From: Istiophorus platypterus
Taxonomy: Eukaryota > Chordata > Actinopteri > Istiophoriformes > Istiophoridae
Direction: 5' to 3'
Length of the DNA stretch: 64,000 bases
Assembly: GCA_016859345.1 (NCBI GenBank)
Contig: CM029112.1
Coordinates: 9,244,589-9,308,588 of the forward strand
Numbering within the stretch: position 1 is the stretch's first letter; every line of letters starts with the position of its first letter. The notes beneath the pieces were generated by a model, which worked only from the letters and a program-made list of their open reading frames with translations, did not search any database and was not told the origin of the DNA. Positions 25,958-38,500 of the stretch are shown in pieces. A program made the translations under genes and the position numbers.

Positions 25958-28588
25958 CTACTCTAACACCACAGTGCCGCCTGCTGCCTCCAGGGCTGCT
26001 TTCAGTTTCTCTGCCTCTTCTTTGGATACATTGGCCCGGATCTCCTGGGGAAGAGACTCTACTAGTTTCTTAGCCTGGTTTAGGGAGGATAGAGGGAAAA
26101 AAAAAACAAAAACACATCTTAGTCACATCATATGAGCTGGTGCACTGTCCTGAGTCAATATGCAAAACTGGCACTGAGAAAAATCATAGAAACTTTAAAA
26201 AGGAACAAAAGTTAGTTATAGTAAAACTGCTCAAGCTCAAATCTGTTATTATAATATAATATACACAGTATGTAAGCAGCTGTTATTAACAACAAAATAC
26301 AGTCCTTGGAAAACGGTGGAACGGGTTCGAGCTTCTGTGTAGATGTAACCTATAACACATGGCTGAACTATGAACAGCAAAAGCTTGTTTCACTGAGAAC
26401 AATCAACTATGACTCAAAACGGGACACTGTAAAAGCTCCATAGTAGACCACAACAGGTGAGCTGTGATAAAGACGATATGCTCTTTATGCAGAGCTTTAC
26501 ACCAGTCAAATATGAGAGTCTGTCTCAGTAGAAAGTGATAAAGGACACGATGTGTAGTTTTGTCAAACATTTTAAAAGCTGATTCTACAAATATTTTAAA
26601 GACTGCATTCTTCGACTCCATGTTTGCTAATGGGCAGCTTTCTTCTTCTGCATCATCGTGGATGAATTTCTGAATTTCTTTGTACATTACTGCCATTGAC
26701 CAACGATGGGCAGAGTAGTAATAACGCGATGGCAGGAATGTGTATTGCACCATTAAAAACATAGTTCCTCTGCATTGCTAGCGGCGAAAATCTCTACAGG
26801 GTACTTTTAAATGACCGATCCCTCCCGATGAGACTCACCTGCACAAGATTCAAGCCTTGGATGCAGTTTTTCACTTCCTTTATAAGTTTGACTTTTTCAG
26901 CTGCTTTTAATTCCGTCAACTTTACTGTGAAGTGAGTCTTCTCTTTCTTTACTGGCGCCTCCTCCTCTTCTGTGGCCTAGTTCCCAACAGGGCAAAAAAA
27001 CAAAACAAACAAAAAAAACCATTAGCTGCTACTCATTAAGAAGGCCCTTGACACTTTGACCATTTTTTATTTGTATTTTGTGGGGCTGTTGCAGTAGATG
27101 TTAAATCGGAAGGTGTCGCTGTTATACTGTCCATCTTCTGTGAAATAATTCTCACCTGAGCCACGGGTACAGCGGATCCAGCCATCGCCCCCATCGGCAT
27201 CATTCCAACATCCTGGATGTTCAGAGTTTTCTATGACCAAAAAAAACAAAACAAGAAATAATCACTCACTATTGAAAGGTGGATGACAACAGCCTCTATC
27301 TGACAAGAGTGAGTTTAACTCAGTATTTCATGTTTTCCACGAACCTTGAGGAGCTCATTGAGGTCCGACACCTCTAACAAAGTGAGACTGGCTATGTCAT
27401 TGACGAGCTGTTGGATTTTGGGAGAATATTGTTTGGGTGCTCCGTCTAATTGAGGGGTGGCGATGGCATCTGAGTGGATGGCCGGACTGGTTTTAAGAAG
27501 TCTGAGAGCGCACAGGGCCGGAGTCTGCCGCTGAAGCTGTGGCCTGGAAAAAGGAAACAGATTAGCTAAACAACTGACCTAAAGCCTGGTCCTTAAAAGG
27601 CTTCGTTACGGGACATCTCGTATTTGGATACATACAGAGGGTGTGTTTGTATGTGTGTGTGCAGATCCAGCACAGAACATCTGCAGTTCACATCTGGCGT
27701 CAGAATACATCCAAACTGTGTCTTTACTGATCATTCCTCATCAGATTTTCCAGCGAAATCTACCACTAGTAACCGAAGAAGTTCTTTGCCTCACTGTTAA
27801 TTAATCCTTGTCCGGCCTCCAAATGTCTGCAAGGTGTCTTTCATACCTGACACGCTCCACAAAACCGATTTGAGGGGTTGCATGTACATGCACCGAAGAC
27901 AACTTTGAATTAACCTTAGCATAATGCACACTATGGGGCTGCATTCACACCTTTGTCCAGGGCAACCATTCTTTGAGGGGGGGGCTTTATTAGTGGCCAC
28001 CGCTTGGACCGTGTGTACAACGTTACACAAACAGAGGAGAAGATGCAGCCTGCGGTTATGTGACCAGGACAACGTGGATTTCTAAATTACTCGAGTGTGA
28101 CCTTGGCTGTCAGGAGGCAGAGATGCGTAAAGAGGTGGATGTATAAACGCTTCGGCCTGTTTTGCTTTCTCGCCGACAAACTAGAAACGGGGACAAAAGG
28201 TTTCATAAGGGCACACGCGGCCATCGATGGGTCACGGCGTTGAATTCAAAGCCTGTGGGAGGGAACGTTAACCGAACGGGTGAAGATACCTAGCTAACAC
28301 CGGCTAACACTATTTCAACACACACCCATGATAAAGGAGAAAAATCCCGCTTGACTTCCCCCTGACTTGCAGAAAGAAAACACCCTCTGCGGGTTTCATA
28401 GCAAAAAGAAACCCCCAGCGACAGAAGCCGGCGTCCGCCTGCCCTTGAGGGAGCGAGACGGGCGGTCGCCGATGCGCCGTTTACCGCGTTACGTGACCGA
28501 CTGCTCCCCGCTCGGAGGACGTCACCTACCGGTGCGTGTTCGCCGCGGCCCGCAGCGCGGTGCGGAGGCAGCGTGCGGTGCAGTACAT
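25958..28588 (-). CDS. mrpl12: mitochondrial ribosomal protein L12 (bL12m)
   Basis: This is the bL12m stalk protein of the mitochondrial large ribosomal subunit, which recruits translation factors; the family is also reported to contact mitochondrial RNA polymerase. Five coding exons on the minus strand: 28530-28588, 27345-27543, 27156-27230, 26839-26976, 25958-26074; they total 588 nt, 195 aa (human 198). Exon 1 encodes an Arg/Ala-rich presequence starting MYCTARCLRTALRAAANTHR. Exon 2 holds the N-terminal dimerisation part (YSPKIQQLVNDIASLTLLE, then VSDLNELLK). Exons 4-5 hold the L7/L12 C-terminal domain (KTHFTVKLTE, EKVKLIKEVK, KKLVESLPQEI, ending GGTVVLE). The exon 2 donor is GTTCGT, a weak match to consensus. 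An AATAAA on the minus strand lies at 25803-25798. The promoter is CpG-rich, and mettl26 diverges from the other side. Confidence 0.95.
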
Positions 28589-28760
28589 GCTGAAGGCGGA
28601 GTGGAGCCGTTTGTCCCCCGGTGTCCCTCTGACGAATAGCAAATAAAAGAGACCCCCGCACAAGCCGAGTTCCTCGCAGCCTGGTCTCCTTCCAGCCCCT
28701 TCTGCCTCAAAAGCACATGGCGCCTGACCTACCCACAAGGCCTTGCGTGAACTGTCGAAG
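28130..28760. promoter_or_regulatory. CpG-rich promoter region of mrpl12
   Basis: CpG-dense sequence spans the first exon of mrpl12 and its flanks, peaking at about 28390-28580. There is no obvious TATA box at the expected distance, as is usual for housekeeping genes. It might also serve the divergent mettl26 transcript, whose 5' UTR begins upstream of 29721. Confidence 0.6.
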
Positions 28761-28901
28761 AGGCTACGGGGGCCCGCGAAGGACCTGCAGGATAAATAAA
28801 TAAAGAAGTGGGAATAAATGGGAATAATAGCGGCTGTTGCAGTTTTACGCATAAAATCAAAACACACACCTGTAGTTGTGTCTTTTAAAGGTATCGGTGA
28901 A

Positions 28902-28932
28902 GGTGTGTGTGTGTGTGTGTGTGGGGGGGGGG
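28902..28932. repeat. (TG)n followed by a G-run
   Basis: A gt run of about 20 bases followed by ten G, between mrpl12 and mettl26. Confidence 0.95.
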
Positions 28933-29089
28933 TCTGATACTGAGGGACAATCGGTTCCACAATTATAGTTCAACCTATTTTCACTTCACAGACCCGAAGC
29001 GTATTAAAATTGTCCAGAGATGTCAAAAGATATGTTACAGATCATTAGTCCTCAAACTTTTACACTCTTGAAAAATATTTTTGGGCTGT

Positions 29090-29157
29090 ATCAATATCTA
29101 TATCTATCTTTATATCTATATCTATCTATATCTTTACATCTATATCTATATCAATAT
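29090..29157. repeat. (ATCTAT)n microsatellite
   Basis: Imperfect tatatctatc-type units upstream of mettl26. Confidence 0.9.
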
Positions 29158-29724
29158 ACCAACATATTCATATTCTTTAAACATGTATTTATTAGACATG
29201 TATTACCTGCATGCATACATTATCCCAGTCACTCTCCAGATCAACTTTTTACGTTTTACTTCATAATATTAATGATTAAAGTCACAGAGGACTAAAATGA
29301 TATAATATGATCCCACGTAATATGATACCAGACACGATGACTGCTATGACAAGTAATGATATTAAAATGATATTCAGACATAACTTTCTCATCTGAATTG
29401 ACATGATCTCTGTCTTCCTCTCTGTTCTGTTCTCTGTTTGTATGTGTGTGTATGTGTGTCCTACCTGTGCTATTACAAGTGCTGGACACTGGGGAGGAGC
29501 ACAGAGGGAATCCTCTTAACCAGGTAATCTCTGCAACCATCTGCTGTTACAGTCATCCACCACATCCAGCCTCCACCAATATGCCATTTCCCAGGTAGTT
29601 TCTGTCAACCAGCACAAGTGGCGGTAAGAGGGATCATCTGAGGGAGAAAAAAAAAGAAGGAATTCATAGGCCGGGAGCACAAGACAACAGAGTAACATGT
29701 CCCTCTGCTTCTTTCCTTCAGACC

Positions 29725-31085
29725 ATGCTGCTGTCCCCTCAGGCGGAGAGGAACTGGGAGGGTCTGTGTTCAATGCTTGAAGATGTGTTGGAGGACCAGT
29801 CACACAGGCAGCTGTTCGCCTTAGAGCTGGGATCTGGAACCGGGCAGCATGTAATACGCTTTGCCCAGAAGATGCCATTTGTCACCTGGCAACCCTCAGA
29901 CATCAAAGAGGAGTCTCGGGACAGGTTTGTGTCCTGTAGATAAAGATTTCCTGTAGTTATGTGGTCTTATGCACATCACACACGTTCAACAATCTGTTGA
30001 TGATCCAAATGACTGACCACAGATGTGATACTGTCAACTGTGTTACAATGAGCTTCATGGGCAAAGGGTTTTGCACTTTCTGATTCGAGCAGCAATATAT
30101 GTATATGTTTGTTATAGGGGGAATGTGATTAATGAGAATTTTAAATATTTGAAGCAAAAATGTAAGATTAGGTCTGCATGACTTGTTTATAGCATCAAGG
30201 CATACATTGCTGCAACCCATGCAAAGACAGTACTGCAGCCTGTCCACCTGGATGCCAGCGAACCATGGGAGAAATGGGCAGGCCTTCCTCGCAACTCCTG
30301 TGATCTTATTATTGCCATTAACTTACTGCAGTACAGCTCCTTCAAAACGGCACAGGTAGGCCTGATCATCTAAAAACAGCTGAAGATGGTGAGCTAACAG
30401 TCCAGGAAAAATAATGATGTCGTGCTGCATTAGTTCATTTATGAAACTAGTCAAAATAAGCTTAAAACTTTTTTTTTGTTGTTAATTTTCCAAGGGTGTT
30501 TTCAATGGAGCAGGCCAGATCCTCAGACAAAATGGCCTTTTGATAACATATGGGGTATGTGCTAGCAGTAGTTTTGAGTTTATTATGCCTTCAAAAATAG
30601 CATCATGTCATCCTGTGAATAAGAAGATCTAACAAATGGCACATTGGGCTTTAAAAACAGGCCTTTAAGAATTCCTAATTTTAAATATATTTCAGGTGTA
30701 TGCCATTAATGGTACCATTACACCAAGTTGTAATGAAGATCTGGATGCAGAACTTCAAAAAATGTGAGTGGGCTTTCTATTTTACTACAGTAATGTAGTA
30801 AAATAGACAACAATATGTGTCAGTGGCTTCGTTGGTATGGTGTAAAGCAAATGTCCCGACTAATTGTGTCACACAGGAATCCTGAGTGGGGTCTTCCAGA
30901 CATTGACGTACTAAGACAGCTGGCCTATGGGAACGGGATGCGTATGGAGAGGATGGTGAGTCACATACTGTAGTTTGGGGTAACAACTTGGTAATAACTA
31001 TAAAATTGCTTTTACAACCACAATGTTTCTTTTCCAGATTGAGATGGAAGACTACTACAAATGCCTCATCTTCAGAAAATTTTAG
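29725..31085 (+). CDS. mettl26: methyltransferase-like 26 (UPF0585 / C16orf13 family)
   Basis: A predicted S-adenosylmethionine-dependent methyltransferase of the METTL26 family; substrate unknown. Six coding exons: 29725-29924, 30193-30355, 30495-30554, 30696-30763, 30877-30955, 31038-31085; 618 nt, 205 aa (human 204). SAM motif I is ELGSGTG at residues 34-40, followed by GQHVIRFAQ and WQPSDI as in human. Other family signatures are HLDASEPWEKW, the NLLQYSS region, LITYGVYAINGTITP, NPEWGLPDID and the terminal KCLIFRKF. The ATG lies just after an acceptor (cttccttcag|acc), so at least one 5' UTR exon exists; a possible donor is ccag|gtaatc near 29523. AATAAA is at 31178-31183. It converges with hgs, which ends on the opposite strand less than 100 bp away. 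Confidence 0.94.
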
Positions 31086-31254
31086 AAAAGCCAAACTCCA
31101 CAAAAGAGATTTTAAAAAAAATGTCCCTATTTGTATACTGTAATGCCCAATTTATATGGAAGAGTGTATTTACATGAATAAAGGTTGTCATACTCCAAAC
31201 ATCTTTCTTTTCAAATTCTATGGCAGAGTCTCAAAAAAACAAGTAGAAGGAAGT

Positions 31255-32531
31255 GGACAATAAGTACCAGATATTTATTAAATATAATTTTAAAATTACT
31301 TTAAAGTCAGACAGATCAGTATGACAGAAAAAAGAAGTTCACAGATGAAAACTGAAGGGTTACAGAAATCACTGACTGGGTGTGTGATACATACATGCGG
31401 CACATTATGTTTGCCCTGCAAGCATTTCCACAGTTCAGGAGAGCCAAGGAAACTTGAGAATAAAAATCCAACATGTACTTCCTCATCTGTGACAACCAAT
31501 TACACACAGGTTGGGGCATTTTATCCTTCTTTATGGTACTTAATGTTCAGCAACATGAGTCATTTAATTAAAAAGGGATGCAAGATGCTTTTGGAGTTGC
31601 TGGACAGCTTTAGTACATATGTTTTATGATCTCTAGTCATGTGATTTTAATGATTTAATCTATGAAAGCATATTCAGTGAGGACTAAGCAACCACCTAAC
31701 TAATTTTCTAATGCTCCCCCCCACCATGTACAATCCCTGCCAAGTGTTTCCTCATCTCAGAAACTACATTAAGACACTCAAGAGTCCGAGGAGTGCACAA
31801 CAAATAAACGACAAAACAAGACACTTTGACCCTAGTTTGTGTGTATCTGTGTGCATGAGAAGGGATGAAGCTGAAAACTACAACTGGGATGTCAAGCTGT
31901 GAACCTGATGGAGATGTGAGTTAGTGACATTTATTTCAGGCCTTTGACTGTGCTTTCTCTCCCAGAACATTATCCTTTCTCCACACATCCATAAGCTCTC
32001 ATAATAACACATACAGATCTCTCTCAATCACTCCCCAAATTGGTAGGTTAGGCTGCAATAGTTAACTTCCATTTCAGAAAATAATTAAAGTTTAACATGC
32101 AGATTTTGCTCTAGAAAAATATGAGACAAAGGATGGTTATTTTTTTCTCCTCAATTATTATCATATTTTCTTATTCATTTTTAACTTTAACACCATTGAC
32201 TATTTCTGAGCTTCAGTTATTCATTTGATATTACATACATTATCAGCTGGAAAGAGGGAGACAGAAGGTGAAAGGGTCTGGCTTATGGTGTCCTCTCTTG
32301 CAGTCTCACCTCACATTCCCATACTTCAGTGGGGGAGAGGCAAGGAGAGCAACAGTTCTGCAACATCATCACAATATTTAACGTTGCCACAACATCACAG
32401 CTAGGTGGAAGGTAGGAGGTGTGTGTGCCTGTGTGTGTTTCCAGAGGGCATCCTCGGAGTCCAGAGAGGGAAGGAAGAGACCGATGGAGAAGAGCAGGCG
32501 TAGTGTGTGAGACTGTGCAGCGTGTGGGCTT
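31255..32531 (-). other. hgs: hgs 3' untranslated region
   Basis: About 1.27 kb between the hgs stop codon and an AATAAA on the minus strand (plus-strand tttatt at 31274-31279). No coding content is recognised; the 102-codon plus-strand frame at 31321-31629 is antisense to the UTR and has no motif. The exact 3' end is inferred. Confidence 0.65.
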
Positions 32532-35500
32532 TCAGTCGAAGGAGATGAGCTGTGCCTCCGCGCTGCCCGGAACAGCCTGAGGGGTCTGCTGCTGTGCCGC
32601 CTGCTGCTGCTGAGGGCCACCAGGGGGAGCCACCTGTCGAGAAAAAAATGAGCAAGTAATAAAAAAAAAAAAAAGAAAAAAAAGTGAAAAGTAAAAATAA
32701 GACACAAATCAGTGATTACTGTGCAGGCTTCTGTGTCAGCTTAGTTCAAGTAACACAAGGCGCTAGAGGTTTCCTAGTCATACAGGAAGAAGTAATAACC
32801 AACTGACCTGCTGGTACATGGGCTGTTGGCCTGGCATGTATGGCTGTTGGGGGGGCATGTTGGGGTCCTGTCCTGGCAATGCTGATATCATATTCTGCAT
32901 GCTGTAGGGCTGGTAGCCGATGTAACCCATACCATTAGCGGGGGCAGCCTGGGACATGGGAGGAATACTCTGGGCCTGGGAGGCCACATTCTGCACAGAT
33001 GCATGACAAAGATTAGCGGGATAGTTCTTTTTCATTAAGTATTCACACAGTGGTATATGTAGTGATCGGAAACTGAAAAACGGGAGTCATTCAGACCTGG
33101 TAGCCCTGTGTGGGTGTGGGCTGATAGTTGGAGTAGGGTGGACTAGTAGTGGGTGGAGCCTGGCCAGGAGGCGGAGCAGGTTGCCCATTGGTACCCGCAG
33201 CCTGGTACATATACGCATTAACCATATTTGGATCTGGAGGGGAAGAGGACAATCAGTCACACATAGGAGCCTTCTGGAATAAACATATTAAAGTATATCC
33301 AATGCTTCATGACTGAATCTAATACAGCAACAAAATATTGTAGATGTTCTGTCTCTTCTTCTTGTTGGCCTCCTCACCTGTGGCAGCGCCGGGCATGGCC
33401 TGGTACTGTGCCGGTGCAGCCTGCCCAGGCTGGTTCATGTAGATGTTATGCATAGGTGAACCCTCCACGGAACCAGCAGGGCTGAAGGTGCCCGGGTAGC
33501 TGGGTGGAGCGCCAGGCTGGTACACGACGCCTCCTGCCACGTTGGGGGGCAAAGACTGCATCTGTGTAACAGCACATAAAGACATTATCAGACACTTATT
33601 CTAAAAGACTTAGTAAGAGGTAAATGTGGTGTCTAAATCCTTGTTTGGTTTAAAATACAATACCTGACCAATATAATAACATGTACTGCTGATTGCAAAC
33701 ACAAAGCTAAAAAGTGCATGACTGGGAGCACTGCTGTTAGACTGGGTTGGTTATCTTCTGGACTAGTAGTAGGCATAGTAGTTAACTCTGACAGCTGATG
33801 ATGAAGTACACTGAGGAACTGTTGCTATTGACATCAGCAGATCCAGTGTGGGAGATGTTTGTACCTGGGCGTAGGGCAGAGAAAAAGCAGGCATCTGGGC
33901 TCTCATCTGAATTGTGTGCTTTTGCTGCTCCAGGCGCATCTGCCTCTCCTTTTCCTGCTCCTGGAGGCGCTGAATGGCCAGCTGTCTTTGCATCTCCAGG
34001 TACTCCTGCAGTACAAACACGTGTGAGCATGGTAATAAATAGTGTGTTAATCTGCATTGTGATTGGAGAGCCTCATTTCATCACCTGTTTCTTCTGCCTC
34101 ATGATCTCCAGTTTTTGTGCCAGCTGGATCTGCCTCTGCCTCTCAGCTTCCTCTGCAGCACGGCGCAGCTTCTCTCGGTGTTCGTCACGCAGTGCGTTGA
34201 GAGCTGCCCGGGCATCGCGCACCTGTGCCAACTTGTCCTGCAGCCCCTCATAGTACACTGCCAATGATATACACACACGCACTTGTGATTAGACACGCAG
34301 GGAGACAGAAATGCGGGGGTACCAAACACGAACACTCATGAACAGCTAACACTCACATCGTTTCTCATCCAGCTGGTTGAGGATGTCCAACAGCTGTGGA
34401 TGCATGTTGTTGATAGACTGGAAGAGGGAGAGCACAGCACTGTCATTGGTGATGCTGCGCCCACGCATGTGGTTGCTCTTCATGCGGTTAAGGAAGGTGC
34501 TGACGGCATTCTGCAGAGCCTTCAGAAACTGCTCATGGTTCTCCTCGGACTCCCCGTTCTGGTACTGCTGCTGAGGGAAACAAAGAAACAGAGAGTGAAT
34601 TTGTTGTTTACCTTCTCCAGTTCAGCTGGACATAAAAAGTGCTACTTCTTACATCTAGCCTCAGTGTAATATTTCAGTATACCTCCACTATGCTGACTGG
34701 CTGGACAGGGACATGGCTGTCTACAGGCTGACTGATTGATGGAAGGGGCTCAGCCAAGGGCACAGGGGCAGGAGCTGAGGGGGTGGGACTTTTGCGAGCC
34801 TCTTCCTGTTTCTTCTCCCAGTACGTCCTGTTCAGGTAACGTGCCAGCTGGAATATTGTGACACAGACATATCGGTACTATAAGTAACACATAGCATTTC
34901 GATTAGTCTATAATTATGCAGGTATTGAAGAGTAGAGGGACAACATATGTACCTCAGGGTCTACTTCTTCAGCTGATGGAGCAGAGGAGTTCTAGAGAGA
35001 TTACAGAGTTCATATTGGTAAGTAACAAAAGATATTTCAATAATTTGCAAAATAAAAAGAAAATCATCTTTGTTTGCAAAATTTAAAAGATAAGTTTGGT
35101 GCAGTAAATAATTCATTTTGCCAGATATGTCTCACCACAGGGGAGGTGTAGAGGGTGCTGACTGGTGGTGCTGAGGAAGTCACTGGGGTGGGATCAGCTT
35201 TGGGATACATTGAGTACGAGTTCTTTTGCCTCTGTAAGTACATTAACAACTATTAGTCAGTTTTCACAGGCTGCAAAAAAATAGAGAGTAAAATGTCAGC
35301 CGTGCAACCCACCATCCGCTCCTTCTCCTCAGCCTCACTTTGGGAAAGGGCAATGGCCAGCTGCAGCTCCTCCTCCTCCTGCAGTGCTGCCTCATCTCTC
35401 TTGGGTGGCATCTGGTGAGAGAGAGGAGCAATGGGAGGACCAAGGGATGGAAAAGGAGGGGAAAGGAACCAAAGGTCATCCAAGTCTAGATGTCTTTTTG

Positions 35501-38500
35501 TAACTAGTGTGACCGTAAACTAAGCCATCTCAGTTTTCTACCTAGTGTTTCAAAACTAATACCTGTGACTGTTGTGAGAGCGGGCTGGTCAGGTACTCGG
35601 GAGGCAGTTCAGCAGAGCCTGAAGACGGGGCTTTCCCTTCAGCTTTCCTAAGAGGAGGAGAGAGGGAGGGGTGGCTGGTGAGGAAAAGGGATCAGGGAGG
35701 ACAAACAACCTTGTAAATCAGAGGAGAGAATTCTGCCTGAGACACCAAGAACTCTCCAAGAACAAAGCAATACAATCAGGACGTGCATGCATCTGTCAGT
35801 GCTGTAAAATTCTCCGCATTTTTTATTGTGACAATAGGAAAAATTTACGACTTTTTAATCCACATTGAGATTTTCATTTAATCAAACATATTGACAGAAA
35901 ATCAAACAGAGTTTTGGAGATCACATAAATTCTGTAATAAATGTAATGTCTCTGTAGGAGAATTTTACTAATGTTCCAGTAATGGCTCTTTGCATTTTTT
36001 AAATGTTCTAGACATTTTTAGGCAAAATGCCTTCAAATCTTGCAGCACTTTTCAGAGTAGAAGAACGCCTGTATCATTGAAATTGCACAATTTGTTTTTA
36101 AATCACAGTCATTTATATTGTATAGCCCATGGCATATAAAAAACAACTTTTTTAAGGGTCACCCATATGTATTATTTACCAAATTACACAAAATGCTTTA
36201 AATAATTCAATATGGCATAAAAATACATCATAAATGGCCAAGTGGTTGCACTGTTCTTCATTGGCCTTACTTTCCTCTCTATTTCAGTTAAAGTCCTTTT
36301 TGAGGTAACTTAACTGCATGACAGACAAACTGGGCTGAAAACATGACCTCTTTGACTTGGGTAATAAAAGAAAACCACACACACACACAAAAGCAAGACA
36401 AAGTGAAAGCATGAACAAGGGTGAGCAAAGATATTCCAGTAGTGACATAAGATTAGACAAGGTAGTGCATAAATTCTTTTACCCTAAAGCTAACAGTGAT
36501 CAAGCACAGAGCGTCTCCAGGCTCAACAAATAATAATACAGTGCAACACCAAAAGGAGACTAATTTGGAATAAAAGAAATGTCATGATGCAGCTACTGAA
36601 GTTTTCCTGTACATTCCCAAAGACAGATAGCAGTACTGTCCAGGGCCACCATATTTCCTCACATTTCACTGGACTCACTTGTTAAGCAGCTCAAAGCAAG
36701 GCTCACACACACGCACTTCCTTCTCGATGCCGAACTTCGGAATGGTGGAGTACTTAGACGAACACTTGCCACAGAAAATCTGGCCACAGGCTCGGCAGTG
36801 GTGCTGCGAAAGCACAGAACACAAAATGAGGTCATCTTCCCCACATGCATGGACACACACTCCACACACACACTCACACACCCATACCTGTGTAGCTGAA
36901 TGATGGAAACCATAAAATCTACAAGTGCCCTAGTTACAGGAAAGCCCAGCCTACCTTTCTTGTCATAACTCCAAACTGGACTCTGCACCGGTGGCACTCC
37001 TCAGCATCAACCCAATCTGGGGCCTAAACGACAGATGTCAAATATTACTATAGATAAGATGACACAGTTAAAAAAAAAATGATGGAGCTCATTGTACATA
37101 CAATGTATCATCTAATTCCATTGTGTGCATTTACTACAGTGAAATACAAAAAACTAAATATCTCACTCTCTCTGCTGCAAACATCGCATCACTCTCTTTA
37201 AACTCGGGGAAGACGTGACCTGTTAGGAAAAGAAAATAGACCTGCTAAGCATACAATATGCTAATCTATTGAGATTTTATATCATATTTTTTGTCAATAC
37301 TTCCAAGCTGTATATACATTTTTTTCCTACTACTATATTATATCGACATGACCTCGACCCAGATAAACCAGTGTCCCACCAGTCTCACTTGTAGTTTATA
37401 AACGTATAACATGTCTTGACAGCCCACAACCACACACAAAAAAGTTATAACTAATGTTACTGTCTACAGCCGACAGGAAAATATATTCAGGACCTTAATT
37501 ACTAAAATTCAAGACTTTATATATTGTATTCACCTTGAAAAAAAGCAGTAGCAAAACAATATGTAATTAATGCTGTTTAATACAATGTACCATCAAAAAT
37601 TGCAATGAGCCACCAGCAGTGATTAATGCTATCAGCTTTCATCACTAAAATATTGTCGTAAATGTGATGATTCTGAATTACTGACTTAAATGTACGAGTT
37701 TCAATTTGTTTTTCTTAAATCCAACTGTATCTAAGACAAGAGTTATCAAAGATTTATCTGGGTCATAATCCTTTCAGGTGAGAATCACAGTAAAAAATAC
37801 AATACATGCGCATGTGACCGCTTACCTTCCACTTTCATAATTTGATAGGTATCTTGAACCACCTTGTATTTGGGTTCATTGCGGAAGGCGTGAGCCCAGG
37901 CCTGGATCAGGTACAGGATCTTGTTTCTGACGTTTGGTTCTGTCTGTTTCTGGTGGTAAAAGAACCACACAGAGTAAAGAAAACTTCTTCACATCTTTAA
38001 ATCCTTCTTGTTTTTATGTTCTTCACTTCTATTGTCACACTGATATGACTGAGCAGATTGAATCAAACAACACTGTGTCTGATGTCAAGAAGTCAGGTGG
38101 GAAGTCCCTTTCTTTTGGTCTGAAAAACACCTCCTGTCACAAGAGAGTGACATCACCAGGAACTAAAAGCCAGCATGGGCTCCAGGAGCCTGTGTCACAT
38201 GGTACAGCAAGGAACCAATCAAATATTGCTCACTCATGCTGTAATGCAGCCGACTGCCTAACAGCAGTGAACAGTTATCCAGTCAAGGGAGGTGCTGGGG
38301 GAGATATGAAGGCCTCCAGCTAAAATATGGTCAGACTGCTCACACGGCCTGTGTTTTTCCACAGTTTGTTTACATGTTACTTTGGAGAGGGACAGGGGGA
38401 GTAATACACAGTTGCAAAGACATAAACCTGATGCAAGCTGAAATTTTTAGTCGTTACATCAACTAACTGAGGATATTTTATTTATCTCTGTTTCACATTT

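Noticed and set aside
27067..27249. 60-codon minus-strand frame containing GCWNDADGGDGW
   Set aside because: It is an out-of-frame shadow of mrpl12 exon 3 (27156-27230).
28300..28661. Minus and plus frames of about 90-120 codons over the mrpl12 CpG island
   Set aside because: CpG-rich DNA is poor in stops; no homology, and they overlap mrpl12 exon 1 in other frames.
28526..28960. 144-codon minus-strand frame around mrpl12 exon 1
   Set aside because: Only its last 20 codons (from MYCTARCL) are mrpl12; upstream residues come from the 5' flank and the conserved start fits human MRPL12 length.
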